Below are positions 14,009 through 15,201 of a DNA stretch of 15,201 nucleotides, in pieces. Source of the DNA: an uncultured Collinsella sp. Lineage in GTDB: Bacteria; Actinomycetota; Coriobacteriia; Coriobacteriales; Coriobacteriaceae. The notes beneath the pieces were generated by a model that saw nothing but the letters and a program-made list of their open reading frames with translations, did not search any database and had not been told where the DNA came from. The stretch spans positions 1 to 15,201 of the forward strand of contig CABUWR010000008.1 of assembly GCA_902495265.1 (NCBI GenBank), written 5' to 3'. How positions within the stretch are numbered: the stretch's first letter is position 1; each line of letters begins with the position of its first letter. Both the position numbers and the translations under genes were made by a program.

Positions 14009-14313
14009 GGCTCTCCTCTTATTGCAAGCCCATCGCACGCGGCAACGGGCATCCTCGTTCCACACTGGATGATACAATGTGCGGGCCGGCGGGCGAAGCG
14101 GGCCCTATCCCCCGACCGAGCTCATCGCCCCGCGTTGCCGCGCAGCGATTTTCGTAGGTTCGCGCCTTGCGAAAGCCGGCACCTCCCCTTTTTGTCTGCC
14201 CGGGCTCATCTGGGGCGATAACAACGCGAGCCCCACAACAACGCGTTTTACCAAAAATGGCCCCACTCGGGGCCACTTTCATTTCGGTGAAACGCTGGTA
14301 TGTGACTCGGCCT
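14009..14313 (-). other. 305-bp noncoding gap: GTPase leader/promoter region and GNAT 3' end
   Basis: No convincing gene is seen. On the minus strand a TATCAT box (14074-14069) could be the -10 of the GTPase gene, without a good -35. At 14124-14149 there is a symmetric hairpin: ATCGC/GCGAT stem, 2x2 internal loop, CGCG/CGCG inner stem, TTGC loop. It is followed by TTTT on the plus strand. A GGGCTC (14202-14207) and GAGCCC (14228-14233) pair forms a longer-range stem. The rest is G+C-rich. A leader RNA or small RNA is possible but not shown. Confidence 0.35.
14251..14277 (-). terminator. Rho-independent terminator of the GNAT gene
   Basis: A perfect 7-bp G+C-rich stem, TGGCCCC (14258-14264) with GGGGCCA (14269-14275), has a 4-nt loop. 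On the minus strand it is followed by five T (complement of 14253-14257). It lies about 40 nt after the acetyltransferase stop. Confidence 0.88.
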
Positions 14314-14802
14314 TTATGCCTCGCGCAGCCAATCAAACGCGACGCGCGGCGTACCGTCCGACACACATACGATACCGGCGCGCTTAAACCCGGCCTTGGC
14401 GATGGCTCCCTGCATGGGCAGGTTGTCCTGATGCGTGTCGATGCGCAGGTGATCGGCACGTTCCTTGGCAAAGGCAAACATCGCAGCCGCGATACCGTGC
14501 ACGGTGCCATCGGACGCCACGCGATGCAGCACGGCGTACGGAGTGTCGCTGCGCCATTGCCCGTTCTCAATTACGTCATAACACTCGTCCGGCCCCGGCA
14601 GAAAGGCAAACGTCGCTACCACGCGGCCGTCGACTTCGCACACATAGCTGCCACCGGCGGCAATATCGGCAGCCAGCTGCTCGGCCGAAGGCGTGCCCTC
14701 GGGCCACTGCGTGGCGTTGCCATGTGCGCGCATAAAGGCGCGGGCTGCGTCATAGATAGCCATGACGGCGGGAATGTCGGTATCGAGGGTTTTTCTGATC
14801 AT
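14314..14802 (-). CDS. GNAT-family N-acetyltransferase
   Basis: A 162-aa acetyl-CoA-dependent acetyltransferase. The N-terminus MIRKTLDTDIPAVMAIYDAARAFM is the usual GNAT first strand and helix. VCEVDGRVVATFAFL forms the central strands. Next is a substrate-side insert (PGPDECYDVIENGQWRSD), then YAVLHRVASDGTVHGIAAAMFAFA, which corresponds to the acetyl-CoA-binding motif A with a rather loose pyrophosphate loop. LRIDTHQDNLPMQGAIAKAGFKRAGIV is the classic motif B. The relatives I recall act on small molecules or protein N-termini, and the substrate is unknown. The ATG at 14802 is adopted. The GTG immediately before it (14805) is nearly as good, because the TGAGGT ribosome site is 7 nt from the GTG and 10 nt from the ATG. 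It is divergent from the small zinc-ribbon-like gene, with an inverted repeat between. Confidence 0.88.
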   Translation of the reverse strand: MIRKTLDTDIPAVMAIYDAARAFMRAHGNATQWPEGTPSAEQLAADIAAGGSYVCEVDGRVVATFAFLPGPDECYDVIENGQWRSDTPYAVLHRVASDGTVHGIAAAMFAFAKERADHLRIDTHQDNLPMQGAIAKAGFKRAGIVCVSDGTPRVAFDWLREA

Positions 14803-14824
14803 CACGCGGCGACCTCACGTTTAT

Positions 14825-14854
14825 TGGTATCACTTTGGTTGAGCAATGATACCA
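14825..14854. promoter_or_regulatory. Inverted repeat between divergent GNAT and zinc-ribbon genes
   Basis: TGGTATCA (14825-14832) and its exact complement TGATACCA (14847-14854) are separated by 14 nt. They are centred in the short gap between two divergent genes, a common operator layout. A second TTGG half-site lies in the spacer. The left arm (TTGGTATCAC) differs by one base from the 10-bp repeat unit TTGGTATAAC ahead of ATPase paralogue 2. It may simply include the promoter of one gene. Confidence 0.45.
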
Positions 14855-14879
14855 GCGTTTGGAGAGGGGCACGAAGCAG

Positions 14880-15176
14880 ATGGGAAGCAAAAAGCGAGCC
14901 GCCTGGTCAAAGGCCAAAAGCGAGTTTTTGGGCGCTGCTACCGGCGGCGATATGAGCGACCTGTTTGCGCGCGAGGACGAGCGCCGCGACGCCCTAGACG
15001 CCGAGCGCGATGAAGCCTGGCGTTACAAGTCGTGCGAACGCAAAAACCGTTACGACACACGTGCCGAGGCCGAGGCAGTTATGGCCGACTGCGAAAACCG
15101 CGGGCGGCGTGGTTTGGCCTGCTACAAATGCGAATACTGCGGCGGCTGGCACCTGACGTCGCACCCTTGGAAATAG
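14880..15176 (+). CDS. Small zinc-ribbon-like protein
   Basis: A 98-aa hydrophilic protein. The N-terminal half is charged and probably helical (REDERRDALDAERDEAWRY). The C-terminal half has Cys52 in CERKNRY, then TRAEAEAVMADCENRG, and ends with CYKCEYCGGWHLTSH (Cys81, 84, 87 and His91). This Cys/His pattern, with KxxY...EA...YxCxxCxxWHLT, is one I recognise from small bacterial and phage proteins of unknown function. It is likely to bind one zinc ion and perhaps nucleic acid. ATG at 14880 is chosen although its GGAGAGGGG site is 10 nt away. A TTG at 14859 would overlap that site. It is divergent from the GNAT gene and runs nearly to the end of the window. Confidence 0.75.
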   Translation: MGSKKRAAWSKAKSEFLGAATGGDMSDLFAREDERRDALDAERDEAWRYKSCERKNRYDTRAEAEAVMADCENRGRRGLACYKCEYCGGWHLTSHPWK

Positions 15177-15201
15177 GGACCGCATCGGCACGGCACTAGC
15201 G

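Noticed and set aside
14100..14200. Structural RNA (tRNA or SRP RNA) in the gap before the GTPase
   Set aside because: No cloverleaf, anticodon arm or SRP-type conserved loop could be found on either strand.

Overview
The window looks like chromosomal DNA from a Coriobacteriia member, most likely Collinsella or a close relative. This is an inference from the high-GC codon use of most genes, the gene families, and a recurring palindrome with core AAAGGGACTGTCCCTTT that I associate with Collinsella-type genomes. No rRNA, tRNA, CRISPR array, transposase or phage structural gene was found.

Layout. (1) Positions 87-2975, plus strand, housekeeping: an iron-sulfur-type flavoprotein reductase, an ArsC/Spx-fold protein whose active-site cysteine is serine, a COG0523 (CobW/YjiA) metallochaperone GTPase closed by an intrinsic terminator, and a TrmL-type tRNA 2'-O-methyltransferase with an unusual insertion. 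(2) Positions 3079-6878, minus strand, visibly poorer in G+C: an EcsC-family protein, a membrane-anchored DUF4230-like protein, a lipoprotein with an FxLYD-like C-terminus, and a small serine recombinase. This looks like acquired accessory DNA. (3) Positions 7048-11975: two paralogous AAA+ ATPases with C-terminal winged helices, on opposite strands, on either side of a UvrA-like gene that lacks the UvrB-binding domain. Each ATPase gene is preceded by short direct repeats with a strict 10-bp period. (4) Positions 12005-15176: an EF-G/TetM-like translational GTPase (minus), a GNAT acetyltransferase (minus), and a divergent small zinc-ribbon-like protein (plus).

Four copies of the palindrome lie at 2972, 8221, 10771 and 11981, each on or within 2 bp of a stop codon. 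Three are perfect, and their outer arms differ between copies while staying complementary within each copy. They therefore behave like mobile or selected hairpins used as gene ends, not like chance palindromes.

Most noteworthy: the palindrome family; the two ATPases with 10-bp-phased promoter repeats (probable autoregulation and helical-face DNA binding) next to a UvrA2-type protein; and the low-GC envelope cassette with its recombinase. All functional statements rest on motif recognition by eye. No database search or folding was run.
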